A DNA stretch of 64,000 bases. It comes from Rhodanobacter sp. DHB23. GTDB taxonomy: Bacteria; Pseudomonadota; Gammaproteobacteria; Xanthomonadales; Rhodanobacteraceae. The stretch's first letter is position 1; each line of letters begins with the position of its first letter. The translations under genes and the position numbers were made by a program. The stretch is taken from NCBI RefSeq assembly GCF_014842975.1, contig NZ_JACYXK010000021.1, positions 62,001-126,000 of the forward strand. Direction: 5' to 3'. Below are positions 51,128-62,340 of the stretch, one piece after another. The notes beneath the pieces are model-generated. The model was not told the DNA's origin. It saw only the letters and a program-made list of their open reading frames with translations, and did no database searches.

Positions 51128-51718
51128 ATGCCGTACAGCGCCGAACACAAGCAGCGGACCCGCGCGCGCATCGTCGAGTGCGCCCGCGTGCTGTTCAACC
51201 GCAAGGGCTTCAGCGAAGTCTCGATCGACGAGATCATGGCCAAGGCCAAACTCACCCGTGGCGGCTTCTACAACCATTTCCAGACCAAGGAGGAACTATT
51301 CGTGGAAGCGGTGGCTGCCTATCAGGACTTCAACCCGGTCGATCGCTGGCCCGAACTGGACTTCGACCCGGGTCGCTGCGGAACCGCATTCGCCCGCCAG
51401 ATGGTCGACGTCTACCTCTCCCGCGAGCACCTGGACGACATCGAAGGCCACTGCCCGATGATCGCCCTGCCTTCCGACGTGGCGCGCGCCAGCCCCGGCG
51501 TGAAGCGCGCCTACTGCGGATTGCTCGAACGGATGGCCGGCATGCTCGCGCAAAGTGTCGACGCGTCGGCCGACGCGCAGGCCGCGCGCCAGCGCGGACT
51601 CGCCCTCGCCGCACTGTGCGTGGGTGGCATGGTGCTGGCGCGCACCATCGAGGACGATGCCTTCCGCGATGAAATACGCGCAGCAGCGCGCGCCACCGCG
51701 CACGATCTGATCGACTGA
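51128..51718 (+). CDS. TetR/AcrR-family transcriptional regulator
   Basis: This 196-residue repressor has the N-terminal helix-turn-helix RIVECARVLFNRKGFSEVSIDEIMAKAKLTRGGFYNHF followed by the usual TKEELFVEAV. A C-terminal helical ligand-binding domain contains CPMIALPSDVARAS, a Cys that might act as an electrophile sensor as in NemR-like regulators. It is divergent from a glutathione transferase and a DHFR-like reductase and shares a palindrome with them. Control of detoxification of reactive electrophiles is therefore the simplest reading. Confidence 0.93.
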   Translation: MPYSAEHKQRTRARIVECARVLFNRKGFSEVSIDEIMAKAKLTRGGFYNHFQTKEELFVEAVAAYQDFNPVDRWPELDFDPGRCGTAFARQMVDVYLSREHLDDIEGHCPMIALPSDVARASPGVKRAYCGLLERMAGMLAQSVDASADAQAARQRGLALAALCVGGMVLARTIEDDAFRDEIRAAARATAHDLID

Positions 51719-51811
51719 GTCCCGGCCTCCCTGGCCGCCACGGATTGCGCTGAACCAGCGACACCTCTCCGTCACGGTGCATCCGGCATGCTGCGTGCTT
51801 CACGCCAGTCG

Positions 51812-54071
<2,260 letters not shown>

Positions 54072-54127
54072 TCTTTGCGATCATCCCTGATCGCGAGAAT
54101 CAAACGGGCGGCCATCCATGGCCGCAC

Positions 54128-54171
54128 TTCCCACTCAACCCTTCCCTTCGAAGGGAGGGGTTGAGTGGGAA
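54128..54171. repeat. Long palindrome (21-bp arms) downstream of katG
   Basis: TTCCCACTCAACCC-T-TCCCTT and its complement pair over 21 positions with a single T-G wobble and a two-base centre inside TTCGAA. It sits between the convergent katG and response-regulator genes. The pyrimidine-rich arm recalls the repeats at 5244-5390, so this may be an extragenic palindromic repeat that also serves as a bidirectional transcript end. No T run follows. Confidence 0.7.
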
Positions 54172-54195
54172 CAGTGTGGATGTAATGACTGGCCC

Positions 54196-54774
54196 TTACT
54201 GATCGCCCGGAGCCGGCGGCGCCATGTGCGCCTCGTCCGGCATCGCGATGTCGGGGATCGCGTCCCATTCGGCCTGGCTCACGCCCTGCGGCAACGCGGG
54301 CTTGACGGTCGAGGTGCGCGCCGGCAGGCGGCTGGCCAGTACCAGCTGGCAGATGCGCTCGAACACTTCCTCGCGGCCGAACGGCTTCTTCATGAAGTCG
54401 TCGGCGCCGTAGCGCTGCACGTAGAACTGCTCGGTGGCCTGCACGTTGCCGCTGATCATCACGATGGGAACGTCGCGGGTGGCGGCTTCGCGCCGCAGCG
54501 TGCGCAGCACTTCGAAGCCGGACATGCCGGGCAGCACGATGTCGAGGAAGACCAGCGCCGGATGCTCGCTGCGCGCCAGCGCCAGTGCGCTTTCGCCATC
54601 CTCGGCCTTGAACACCTCGTAGCCGTCCTGCGCGAGCATCTTGCCCAGCACCGCGCGTATCGTCGCGGAGTCGTCCACCACCAGCACGCGGGTGGCCACC
54701 GGCGCGCGCACGCGCGGCTCGCTGAGGCGGCGCTCGCTGCCCACCAGCCGCTTGAACAAACCAAAACCAGCCAT
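54196..54774 (-). CDS. Stand-alone response regulator with short N-terminal helix (first of two paralogues)
   Basis: The 192-residue protein begins MAGFGLFKRLVGSE, a short amphipathic stretch. A CheY-like receiver domain follows with Asp34-Asp35, phosphoacceptor Asp78 (FLDIVLPG) and DDFMKKPFGR. The tail of about 40 residues is Pro/Ala-rich. There is no DNA-binding or enzymatic output domain, as in PilG/PilH/CheY-like regulators. No kinase is adjacent. Its closest visible relative is the protein encoded at 55763-56311, which shares the FKR-type N-terminus and most of the receiver. The two genes have the same orientation and flank a small secreted-protein gene. Confidence 0.88.
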   Translation of the reverse strand: MAGFGLFKRLVGSERRLSEPRVRAPVATRVLVVDDSATIRAVLGKMLAQDGYEVFKAEDGESALALARSEHPALVFLDIVLPGMSGFEVLRTLRREAATRDVPIVMISGNVQATEQFYVQRYGADDFMKKPFGREEVFERICQLVLASRLPARTSTVKPALPQGVSQAEWDAIPDIAMPDEAHMAPPAPGDQ

Positions 54775-55255
54775 CCCCTGCCCCTTCGCCGGCGAAGGCG
54801 CCCGCATCGGCGCAGTTTCCGCGTCGGCACGGGCGGACGCAAGCGGGGTCAAGGTCCTGCGGCACGCTCCGGGAGTACCCCGCATCCATGCCGGCACTGC
54901 GACCGGTCGCCCCGCATCCGCCCATGCCCGGATATGCGATGCATGCCCGAACGGCTCCCTATGGAATCGCCACCGCCGGTGTCGTCGCCAGCGACGCCCG
55001 CGACGGTGATGAAGCCGCATACAAGCTGAACCGAACAAAATCTTCACCGGCAGTGACTGTCAACACGGATTTCCATGGCTCGTTACCGGCAACTGCGTGA
55101 GTCAAGGGCACCCGATGAGGCAGGACGCGGGAGGAGATCATCGGCCAGGCAGCGAAGGCGCTGGCCCGCTCAACGCATGCATGCTGCTTTCCCCGGCAAC
55201 GGCGAAGCGGCGGATCCCAACCCATGAAATCCGCTCACTCGAAGGAAAAATTGCC
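54775..55255. other. 481-bp divergent intergenic region without a recognised gene
   Basis: This region separates the first stand-alone regulator (minus) from the small secreted-protein gene (plus). Short open frames are present on both strands but none has family character or a plausible ribosome-binding site. The part around 55020-55060 is relatively A+T-rich and may hold promoters. No convincing dyad or known motif was seen. Confidence 0.5.
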
Positions 55256-55606
55256 ATGAATGCAAAGTCGAAGATTGCCCTGTTCGGCCTCGCCATCGGT
55301 GCCGCCATGCTGTGCGGCCAGGCGGTGGCGCAGACCGCGCCGCAGACCGACGTGCCGGGCCACCCGCGCGTCAACGAGGTCAACAACCGCCTCAACAACC
55401 AGCAGAAGCGCATCGACAACGGCCTGAAGAACGGCACGATGACGCAGGCGCAGGCCGCCCGCGACGAAACCCACGACGCGAACATCGCCCGTCGCGAAAG
55501 CGTGGACCAGGCCAAGCACAACGGCCACCTGACCAAGCAGGAAAAAAAGAACCTCAACCACTCCGAAAACAGCAACAGCCGCCATATCTACAAGCAGAAG
55601 CACTGA
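55256..55606 (+). CDS. Small secreted Asn/Lys/Gln-rich protein of unknown function
   Basis: The 116-residue precursor has a clear signal peptide (MNAKSKIALFGLAIGAAMLC, cut at AVAQ). The mature part is very hydrophilic and rich in Asn, Gln, Lys and His (VNEVNNRLNNQQKRIDNGL, KQEKKNLNHSENSNSRHIYKQ), predicted helical with heptad-like spacing and no cysteine in the mature chain. The pattern NGTMTQAQAARDETHDANIARRE followed by HNGHLTKQEKKNLNHSENSNS looks like two related helical hairpins (NG.[ML]T..Q). I know similar small periplasmic proteins in Xanthomonadales but no function. It lies between two paralogous response regulators and is closed by a bidirectional terminator. Confidence 0.82.
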   Translation: MNAKSKIALFGLAIGAAMLCGQAVAQTAPQTDVPGHPRVNEVNNRLNNQQKRIDNGLKNGTMTQAQAARDETHDANIARRESVDQAKHNGHLTKQEKKNLNHSENSNSRHIYKQKH

Positions 55607-55687
55607 GCGCCCGCCGTCGCGTGACTCCATGCCTTCGCGCCCGAACGGGGCGACCAGGCAGGAGCACGATGGCGATGGCCCGGCAAG

Positions 55688-55720
55688 AAAAAACCCGGGA
55701 GCTCGTGCTCCCGGGCTTTT
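55688..55720. terminator. Bidirectional intrinsic terminator
   Basis: CCCGGGAGC-TCGT-GCTCCCGGG is a 9-bp perfect stem with a 4-nt loop, flanked by six A on the left and TTTT on the right. It works for the plus-strand secreted-protein gene and for the minus-strand regulator gene that ends at 55763. Confidence 0.88.
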
Positions 55721-55762
55721 CGCTGCAGAGAAGGAAAGCCCCTGTCGAAAGACCGCCGGCGC

Positions 55763-56311
55763 TCAGGTGGCCAGGCTGGCCAGGCCCGCACCGTGGACAG
55801 CCTGGCGCAGGTCCTGCGCAGGCACGTGCCCGAGCGCGACCTCGCGCACCGGCAGCCGCCCCGAACGGACCAGTTGGTCGATGCTGGCGACGATATCGTT
55901 GCGACCGAACGGCTTCTTGACGAAGTCGTCGGCGCCGAAGCGTTGCGCGTAGAACTGCTCGGTGGCCTGCGGGTTGCCGCTGATCATCACGATGGGGACA
56001 TGCGCGGTGCGCGGATCGTGGCGCAGCGCGCGCAGCACGGCGAAGCCGTTGATGCCCGGCAGCACGATGTCGAGGAAGATCAGCTCGGGTGCCTCGGCCT
56101 TGGCCAGTTCCAGCGCGCTTTCGCCGTCGGCGGCCTTCTGCACCGCGTAGCCGTCCTGCTCCAGCATGCGGCCGAGCACCGCGCAGATCGTGGGCGAGTC
56201 GTCCACCACCAGCATGCGCGTGCCCTGCGGCGCCTGCCGCCGGGCCTCCGGCCGCTGTGCCAAGCCTTCGCCGCCACCCAGCCAACGCTTGAAGAAACCC
56301 ATGCCGTTCAT
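55763..56311 (-). CDS. Stand-alone response regulator with short N-terminal helix (second paralogue)
   Basis: The 182-residue protein starts MNGMGFFKRWLGGGEG and carries a CheY-like receiver with Asp37-Asp38, phosphoacceptor Asp81 (FLDIVLPGINGF), ISGN and DDFVKKPFGR. The tail of about 35 residues has no recognised domain. It closely parallels the protein at 54196-54774 in length, in the GxFKR N-terminus and in the receiver (DGESAL, VPIVMISGN, ATEQFY). Such domain-only regulators generally act by protein contact in chemosensory or twitching-motility pathways. No partner gene is present here. Confidence 0.88.
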   Translation of the reverse strand: MNGMGFFKRWLGGGEGLAQRPEARRQAPQGTRMLVVDDSPTICAVLGRMLEQDGYAVQKAADGESALELAKAEAPELIFLDIVLPGINGFAVLRALRHDPRTAHVPIVMISGNPQATEQFYAQRFGADDFVKKPFGRNDIVASIDQLVRSGRLPVREVALGHVPAQDLRQAVHGAGLASLAT

Positions 56312-56424
56312 CGCGATGCTCCCCTTGCCCGTCGGGTTAGGGATCGCGCCTGGGCGCGTACCGACGTTGGCGCATGGTGGGGCAGATCATCCGGGCAATC
56401 TGCGATGCACTGCTCACGGATCGC

Positions 56425-56841
56425 TCAGGAGCCGCCCGGATCGTCCTTTAAGCGACGCAGTTCACGGCGCGCGTGCTTGTCCGGGCGCCGGGGCGGTGCC
56501 TGCACGCCCACCAGTCGGCGCTGCTCGCGCCACGCTTCGCGCGCCAGGCGGCTCGCCTCGCTCTCGTGGTACAGCGCCTGCGCCACGCTGGCCGGGCCGC
56601 GCTTGTCGGCCAGTGCCAGCACTTCGACTTCCAGCCTTTCCTCGCCGCGGCCGATCTTCAGCACGTCGCCCACGCGCAGGGCTTTCGCCGGTTTGCAGCC
56701 TGCGTCGTTGACGTCGATCCTGCCGCCGTCGATGGCCTGCTTGGCGAGGCTGCGCGTCTTGAAGAAGCGCGCCGCCCACAGCCACACGTCGGCGCGCACT
56801 TCGGTCGGAGGGTCGTCATGCGGTGCTTTCATCGCCGGCAT
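56425..56841 (-). CDS. hslR: Heat-shock protein 15 (S4 RNA-binding, ribosome rescue)
   Basis: This 138-residue S4-domain protein matches Hsp15. The S4 fold is RADVWLWAARFFKTRSLAKQAIDGGRIDVNDAGCKPAKALRVGD, followed by a long basic C-terminal helix (SRLAREAWREQRRL ... RPDKHARRELRRLK). HslR binds 50S subunits carrying stalled nascent chain-tRNA. The ATG at 56841 has GGGAG at good distance; the ATG at 56832 is an alternative. It is in the same orientation as the AEC-type carrier gene 127 bp upstream but probably not in an operon with it. Confidence 0.92.
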   Translation of the reverse strand: MPAMKAPHDDPPTEVRADVWLWAARFFKTRSLAKQAIDGGRIDVNDAGCKPAKALRVGDVLKIGRGEERLEVEVLALADKRGPASVAQALYHESEASRLAREAWREQRRLVGVQAPPRRPDKHARRELRRLKDDPGGS

Positions 56842-56968
56842 TATCGCTCCCGATCCGCGCGAGTCTCGCCATGGCCGACCGCCGGACTCCCTGCGGCTCG
56901 ACCTGGCCGGCGTCGCCGTGTCCGCGACCGGCAGTGCGGCACGGCGGGACTGGCATCCCTGCCGCGGC

Positions 56969-57874
56969 TCAGCCGGCGGGCAGCCACAGGTTCAGCAGCG
57001 GCACCGTGAGCAGCGACAGCACGATGCCGGCACCCAGCACGGTGTTCGCCAGCTCCGGCTCCAGGTCGTACTCGTCGGCGAGGATGGCCGCGGAAATCAT
57101 CGGCGCCATCGCCGCCTGCAACACGCCCGTGGTCAGCACCAGGCCATCCACGCCGGTGGCCATGCCCAGCAGCCAGCACAGCGCCGGCGCCAGCAGCAGT
57201 TTCCAGCCCAGCCCGCACGCCACCAGGCCGGACTGGTGGCGGATCGCCTGCAGGCGGAACTGCAAGCCCACCGAGAACAGCGCCAGCGGCGTGAGCGTGC
57301 CACCCAGCGAATGGAACACGCCCGCGAGCGAAGCCGGCCAGCCGCCCAGCATCCCGGCCAGCACGCCCACCAGCAAGGCGAGGAAGGCGGGGAAGACCAG
57401 GATCCGGCGCGCGATCTGCCGCGGATCGGCGGCGCGCCCCGCGTAGACGCCGGCCACCAGCACGCCGGCCGAGGCCAGCAGCGGGAAGCAGCCGAGCTGG
57501 TCGGCCACCACGGCCAGCGCCAGGCCCGCCTGCCCGTGCAGCGCCTGCAGCATCGGGTAGCCCATGAACGAGGTGTTGCCGAAGCCGCATACCAGCACCA
57601 GCGCCCCGATGCGTCCGCGCGACCAGCCCCGCCGCCGCCCCAGCCACGCGAACAGCAGCCATGCACCGAAGAAGGCGACCCAGGTCGCCGCCACCGGGAA
57701 CCACAGCCGCGCGTCGGGCTTCAGCCTGGGGATCAGCTCCAGCACCAGGGCCGGCAGCGCGATGTTGAGCACCCACCAGTTCAAGCCATGCATGATGCCC
57801 GCCGGCGGTTGCGCGAAGCGGCGCACCGCCGCGCCCAGGGCCAGACAGACGAACAGCAGCAGCAAGGCACTCAT
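56969..57874 (-). CDS. AEC-family transporter (auxin efflux carrier-like)
   Basis: The 301-residue protein has about ten transmembrane helices in two inverted halves. Both characteristic broken-helix elements are present: the N-terminal LNWWVLNIALPALVLELIP and the C-terminal FSVGLQFRLQAI and GVLQAAMAPMISAAILADEYDLEPELANTVLG. Bacterial members include malonate and malate carriers. The substrate here cannot be assigned. The gene begins with MSALLLLFVCLALG, directly in the first helix. Confidence 0.9.
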   Translation of the reverse strand: MSALLLLFVCLALGAAVRRFAQPPAGIMHGLNWWVLNIALPALVLELIPRLKPDARLWFPVAATWVAFFGAWLLFAWLGRRRGWSRGRIGALVLVCGFGNTSFMGYPMLQALHGQAGLALAVVADQLGCFPLLASAGVLVAGVYAGRAADPRQIARRILVFPAFLALLVGVLAGMLGGWPASLAGVFHSLGGTLTPLALFSVGLQFRLQAIRHQSGLVACGLGWKLLLAPALCWLLGMATGVDGLVLTTGVLQAAMAPMISAAILADEYDLEPELANTVLGAGIVLSLLTVPLLNLWLPAG

Positions 57875-57995
57875 CGAGCGGGCTTCGCGGGAACCAGCGC
57901 CGCATTAGACGCGATCCCCGCCACCGCCGGAAGCCCGTCGCGCGACGTGCCAACGTGCGAAAATGGCCCGTCCCCGCTCCACCCATGCCTGCACC

Positions 57996-58301
57996 ATGAA
58001 TTCAAAGCCTTACGATTTCCGCCAGTTCCAGGCCGAGCTTTCCGCGCTCGACCAGGGCAAGCCCGCGCCGGAGCCGGAACCCCGGCCCGAGCCGAAAGCC
58101 AGACCCTTGGGCAAGAAGGCCGCCGAAGCGGCACGCATCGCCCTTGCCCGCGAGGAATTCCTCGCCCTGCGCGAGCGCCACCAGCTCAGCGTGGCCGACG
58201 TGGTGGCCTTCTTCCCCGAGGAAGAAGGCATCGCCTACCTGCAGCAGTTGCTGGTGGCCACGGAGAAGAAGCCGCGGCGAAGAAAAGTCGTCGAAACGTG
58301 A
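57996..58301 (+). CDS. Small basic protein of unknown function
   Basis: This 101-residue soluble protein begins MNSKPYDFRQFQAELSALDQ. A Pro/Glu/Lys-rich linker (KPAPEPEPRPEPKA) leads to a helical domain (AAEAARIALAREEFLALRERHQLSVADVVAFFPEEEGIAYLQQLL) with a basic tail. The LSVADVVAFFPEEEG segment looks like a helix-turn-helix or H-NS-dimerisation-like fold but is too short to assign. The ATG at 57996 is preferred to one at 57963. It is a plausible lineage-specific protein, with no neighbour that suggests a role. Confidence 0.72.
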   Translation: MNSKPYDFRQFQAELSALDQGKPAPEPEPRPEPKARPLGKKAAEAARIALAREEFLALRERHQLSVADVVAFFPEEEGIAYLQQLLVATEKKPRRRKVVET

Positions 58302-58408
58302 GGAACCACGGCTGGCGTCGCGCCATCCGGGGCATGAACTTTCCTTCACTTGACCCGGCCATGGACGCGGCGTAGACAGGTCATACCCACTGTCACAAGG
58401 AGAAGGAC

Positions 58409-58987
58409 ATGCGTACGCAATTGCTTTCCGTCGCGGTCGTTGCGCTGCTGGGCAGCACCGGCGCCATCGCCAACGACACGATGTCGCTCAACCAGTTCCC
58501 CCACCGGCTCGAGCCCGTGCTGATGCAGGTGGACAGCCACGGCAAGGTCACCGAGGCTTCGCCGGCCTACTCGCTTCCGCCGAAGATGGCCCGCCTGCTG
58601 GATGCCAACCTGGGCGAGATGATCCACGCCCCCGCCACCGACAAGCACGGCAAGCCGATAGCGAGCCAGTTCGTGATGAACGTGGTGCTGCAGGCCAAAC
58701 CGGATGGCGCAGGCAACTACGACGCCCATTTCACCTATGTCTCGACCAGGCCCGTGCCGGCGGGCGAATGGTACTGGGTGCATCTCGATGGCGACCGCCT
58801 TGCGCTGGCCAGCCGCGACTTCCTCCCCCACGGCGGGCATTTCCTGCCCCTGGAGCGTTATCGCGACGGTTATCGGCCGAGCTACAAGGGCAACGAGCGA
58901 CCGTCGCCAGCCGCCATGCCCGTGATCCGGAACACGGCATACAGCAGCTCCGGCGCGTCCGCCCCTGCGCAGCCCCGCAGCCGGTAG
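58409..58987 (+). CDS. Periplasmic protein of unknown function
   Basis: The 192-residue precursor has a signal peptide (MRTQLLSVAVVALLGSTGAI, cut at AN). The mature domain of about 150 residues is mixed alpha/beta (LEPVLMQVDSHGKVTEASPAYSLPP, GKPIASQFVMNVVLQAKPDG, YDAHFTYVSTRPVPAGEWYW) and ends in a Ser/Pro-rich tail. The strands suggest a TonB-C-like or energy-transducer-like fold: the alternation of VLMQVDSHGKV and FVMNVVLQ resembles the TonB C-terminal domain, but no TonB signature is sure. It has a GGAG site and is followed by a bidirectional terminator. Confidence 0.78.
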   Translation: MRTQLLSVAVVALLGSTGAIANDTMSLNQFPHRLEPVLMQVDSHGKVTEASPAYSLPPKMARLLDANLGEMIHAPATDKHGKPIASQFVMNVVLQAKPDGAGNYDAHFTYVSTRPVPAGEWYWVHLDGDRLALASRDFLPHGGHFLPLERYRDGYRPSYKGNERPSPAAMPVIRNTAYSSSGASAPAQPRSR

Positions 58988-59049
58988 GCACGGGCACGGG
59001 ACAAGATCGCCGGGAGCGGCCCCGGGTACCCGCCAGGGAAGATGGCCAC

Positions 59050-59081
59050 GAAAAAGCCCGTCGCAAGCGACGGGCTTTTTC
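59050..59081. terminator. Bidirectional intrinsic terminator before htpG
   Basis: AAAAAGCCCGTCGC-AA-GCGACGGGCTTTTT is a long perfect inverted repeat with A and T runs on both flanks. It ends the plus-strand unknown gene and the minus-strand htpG. Confidence 0.93.
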
Positions 59082-59106
59082 GTGGGGCACGCGGAAACCC
59101 GCGGGC

Positions 59107-60975
59107 TCAGCCGCCCAGCAGCACCCGGTTCATGCGTTGCACGAAAGCGGCGGGATCGGCCAGTTGCGCACCGGCGGCGATCTCCGCCTGCTCCAGCAGC
59201 AGCGTGGCCAGGTCCTTCGCCTTGCCCTCGTCCGCCTCGCCTTCGACGCGCTTGAGCAGCGCATGCTGCGGATTGACCTCCAGCGTGGGCTTGCTCTCGG
59301 GCAACTCCTGGCCGGCTTCGCGCAGCAGGCGCGCGAGGTGCGGCGCCATCTCGTAATCGCTGAGCGCGAGGCAGGACGGCGAATCGGTGAGGCGCGCGGA
59401 GACCTTCACGTCGCCCACGCGATCGCCCAGCAGTTCCTTGAGCTTCTTCAGCAGCGGCTCGGCTTCCTTCGTCGCTTCTTCCTGCTTCTTCTTGTCGGCC
59501 TCGTCCAGCGGCAGCTCGCCCTTGGCGACGTTGCGTAGTTTCTTGCCTTCGTATTCGCCCAGGTAACCGACCATCCATTCGTCGATGCGGTCGAACATCA
59601 AGAGCACCTCGATGCCCTTGGCGCGGAACGCCTCGAGCTGCGGGCTGCCGGCGGCGGCGGCGTAGCTGTCGGCGGTGATGTACCAGATCGCGTCCTGGCC
59701 CACCGCCATGCGGCCGATGTAGTCGTCCAGCGACACCACCTGCTTCGCGCCCTCGCCCTTGGTGGAGGCGAAGCGCAGCAGCCTGGCGATGCGCTCGCGA
59801 TTCGCCGTGTCTTCGCTGATGCCTTCCTTCAGCGTGTTGCCGAAGGCCTTGCAGAAGGTGGCGAACTTCTCCGGCTCGTCCTTGGCCAGCTTCTCGATCA
59901 GGTCCAGCACGCGCTTCACGCAGGCGGCCTTGATGCGCTCCAGCTGGCGGTTGTGCTGCAGGATCTCGCGGCTGACGTTGAGCGGCAGGTCGTCGGCGTC
60001 CACCACGCCGCGCACGAAGCGCAGGTAGTTCGGCAGCAGCTCCTCGGCCGCGTCCATGATGAAGACGCGCTTGATGTAGAGCTTCAGGCCCTTGCGTTCG
60101 TCGCGGCCGCCCATCATCAGGTCGAACGGCGGCTGCGACGGGATGTACAGCAGCGTGGTGAAGCTCTGGCTGCCCTCGACGCGGTTGTGCGTCCAGGCCA
60201 GCGGGTCGTTGAAGTCGTGGCCCAGCGACTTGTAGAAGCTGACGTAGTCCGCATCGGAAATCTCGGACTTCGGCCTGGTCCACAGCGCCGAGGCGTCGTT
60301 GACGGTTTCCCATTCGTCGGTGGGCTTGCCGTCCTCTTCCTTGGGCACGCGGATCGGAAAGGCGACATGGTCGGAATACTTGCGGATCAGCGACTTCAGC
60401 TGCCAGGGCTTGAGGAACTCGTCTTCGTCGGTCTTCAGGTGCAGGATCACCGCGGTGCCGCGCTCGGCCAGCTCGACCTGCTCCAGCGCGTACTCGCCCT
60501 TGCCGTCGCTTTCCCACTTCACGCCCTCGCCCGCCGGTGCGTCGGCGCGGCGGGTCAGCACGGTGACCTTGTCGGCCACCACGAAGGCGGAATAGAAGCC
60601 CACGCCGAACTGGCCGATCAGGCGTGCGTCGGCCTTCTGCTCGCCGCTCATCGCTTCCAGGAAACGGCGCGTGCCCGAGCTGGCGATGGTGCCGATGTTC
60701 GCCACCACTTCGTCGCGCGTCATGCCGATGCCGTTGTCACGCACGGTGATGGTGCGCGCGGCCTCGTCCCAGCTCACGTCGATATGCAGCTCGCCGTCGC
60801 CGGCCAGCAGCTCGGGCTTGCCCAGCGCCTCGAAGCGCAGCTTGTCGCAGGCGTCGGAAGCGTTGGAGATCAGCTCGCGCAGGAAGATTTCCTTGTGCGA
60901 GTACAGCGAGTGGGTGACCAGGTGCAGCACCTGGGCGACTTCGGCTTCGAATTTGCGGGTTTCGGTAGTGGTCAT
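59107..60975 (-). CDS. htpG: Chaperone HtpG (bacterial Hsp90)
   Basis: The 622-residue Hsp90 has the GHKL ATPase N-domain ([51 protein letters not shown]), the middle domain with the catalytic-loop Arg region ([32 protein letters not shown]), and a C-terminal dimerisation domain. It remodels client proteins with ATP, in cooperation with DnaK. The length is normal. It begins [20 protein letters not shown] and lies between a strong terminator and a small membrane-protein gene. Confidence 0.98.
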   Translation of the reverse strand: MTTTETRKFEAEVAQVLHLVTHSLYSHKEIFLRELISNASDACDKLRFEALGKPELLAGDGELHIDVSWDEAARTITVRDNGIGMTRDEVVANIGTIASSGTRRFLEAMSGEQKADARLIGQFGVGFYSAFVVADKVTVLTRRADAPAGEGVKWESDGKGEYALEQVELAERGTAVILHLKTDEDEFLKPWQLKSLIRKYSDHVAFPIRVPKEEDGKPTDEWETVNDASALWTRPKSEISDADYVSFYKSLGHDFNDPLAWTHNRVEGSQSFTTLLYIPSQPPFDLMMGGRDERKGLKLYIKRVFIMDAAEELLPNYLRFVRGVVDADDLPLNVSREILQHNRQLERIKAACVKRVLDLIEKLAKDEPEKFATFCKAFGNTLKEGISEDTANRERIARLLRFASTKGEGAKQVVSLDDYIGRMAVGQDAIWYITADSYAAAAGSPQLEAFRAKGIEVLLMFDRIDEWMVGYLGEYEGKKLRNVAKGELPLDEADKKKQEEATKEAEPLLKKLKELLGDRVGDVKVSARLTDSPSCLALSDYEMAPHLARLLREAGQELPESKPTLEVNPQHALLKRVEGEADEGKAKDLATLLLEQAEIAAGAQLADPAAFVQRMNRVLLGG

Positions 60976-61072
60976 GGAGGCAGGATTTCAAAAAGTAGCG
61001 TTAAAAGGATATCGACCTGATTTTCACGTGGTCACGTTGCAGGTCGCCAGCAGGAGCCCGGCATCATGACGG

Positions 61073-61279
61073 TCACCCATAGACCTTGATGCCAAGCCAG
61101 ATGAACAGCAATCCACCGATGATGTAGGCGACGCCCGCCCAGACGGCAGCGCTTCCCGTGTAGGTGGTTTTCGGGCCAATACGCCATCCGTCAGTCAGAC
61201 TCTTGGTGACGATCCCACGTGCACCGATCGCCACAAGGGCGAACCCGGCCCCAGCAAACAAAACCCCGACTTTATTCAC
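61073..61279 (-). CDS. Small two-helix membrane protein of unknown function
   Basis: About 68 residues with two hydrophobic segments (VGVLFAGAGFALVAIGARGIV and AAVWAGVAYIIGGLLFIWLGI) joined by a loop with TDGWRIGPKTTY. A GTG at 61279 is chosen because an AGGGGG site lies about 8 nt upstream; a longer form from 61303 is possible. The family is unrecognised. It stands between htpX and htpG on the same strand; whether it belongs to a heat-shock transcript is not shown by the sequence. Confidence 0.65.
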   Translation of the reverse strand: MNKVGVLFAGAGFALVAIGARGIVTKSLTDGWRIGPKTTYTGSAAVWAGVAYIIGGLLFIWLGIKVYG

Positions 61280-61327
61280 GACGCGCACCCCCTCTGGCAC
61301 CATGCGGACGGCAGACTAGCAAGCTTG

Positions 61328-62230
61328 TCAGGCGTGCGGCGAGGCGTTCTGCAGCGCCGCGATGCGCTCGTCCAGCGGCGGGTGACTCAGGAACAGGCGC
61401 TGCAAGCCGCTGCCCATGCGATCGGAAATGCCGAACGCGGCCAGCGTCTTCGGCAGGGTGTTCTCGCCGTGGTCGCCCTTGAGCCGCTGCAGCGCGGAGA
61501 TCATCGCGCCGCGGCCGGCCAGCTTCGCGCCGGCGGCATCGGCGTGGAACTCGCGCCAGCGCGAGAACGCCATCACGATCATCGAGGCGAACAGGCCGAA
61601 CACCAGCTGCAGCACCATCACGGTGACGAAGTAGCCGATGCCGCTGCCGCCGCGGTTGTCGTCGCGGCCGCCGGACAGCCAGCTGTCCACCAGCCGGCCC
61701 ACCACGCGCGCGGCGAGGATCACCAGCGTGTTCAGCACGCCCTGGATCAGGGTCATGGTCACCATGTCGCCATTGGCGACGTGGCCGACTTCGTGGCCGA
61801 GCACGGCGGCGACCTGCTCGCGGTCCATCTGCTGCAACAGGCCGGTGCTCACCGCGACCATCGAGCTGTTCTTCGTCATGCCGGTGGCGAACGCGTTCAT
61901 TTCCGGCGCGTCGTAGATCGCCACCTCGGGCATGCCGATGCCGGCGTTCTGCGCGTGGTGGCGCACGGTGTCCAGCAGCCAGCGCTCGGCCTCGTTCGCC
62001 GGCTGTTCGATCACGCGGGCGCCAGTCGACATCTTGGCCATCCACTTCGACATGGCCAGCGAGATGAAGGCGCCGCCCATGCCGAACACCGCGGCGTAGA
62101 TCAGCAGGCCCGTGCTGCCGCCGAAACCCTGGGCGGCCTGCATCTGGTCCACCCCGAGCAGGTGGCAGACGATGCTCAGCAGGAACAGGACGGCGAGGTT
62201 GGTACCGAGGAACAGGAGGATGCGGCGCAT
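61328..62230 (-). CDS. htpX: Membrane protease HtpX
   Basis: The 300-residue zinc metalloprotease of the inner membrane helps degrade misfolded membrane proteins with FtsH. Two N-terminal helices ([20 protein letters not shown] and the [20 protein letters not shown] pair) precede the catalytic HEVGH at His146-His150; the third ligand is in [11 protein letters not shown]. Further helices span [18 protein letters not shown] and [19 protein letters not shown]. The ATG at 62230 matches the usual MRRILLFL start; 15 extra upstream codons are not family-like. Confidence 0.97.
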   Translation of the reverse strand: MRRILLFLGTNLAVLFLLSIVCHLLGVDQMQAAQGFGGSTGLLIYAAVFGMGGAFISLAMSKWMAKMSTGARVIEQPANEAERWLLDTVRHHAQNAGIGMPEVAIYDAPEMNAFATGMTKNSSMVAVSTGLLQQMDREQVAAVLGHEVGHVANGDMVTMTLIQGVLNTLVILAARVVGRLVDSWLSGGRDDNRGGSGIGYFVTVMVLQLVFGLFASMIVMAFSRWREFHADAAGAKLAGRGAMISALQRLKGDHGENTLPKTLAAFGISDRMGSGLQRLFLSHPPLDERIAALQNASPHA

Positions 62231-62340
62231 GGCTGTCTCTATGTGGCAGTCAATCCTGGCGATGAGTGTAGGCACGGCCGGAGGTTTTCAAGCGCGTGCC
62301 CCACTCGCCAGCGGGTTGGCGGACAGGCAGACTGCCGCGG

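Noticed and set aside
54775..55255. Small coding frames in the gap between the regulator and the secreted protein
   Set aside because: The Arg/His/Pro-rich translations are extensions of neighbouring genes or overlap them antisense, without a ribosome-binding site or recognisable domain.
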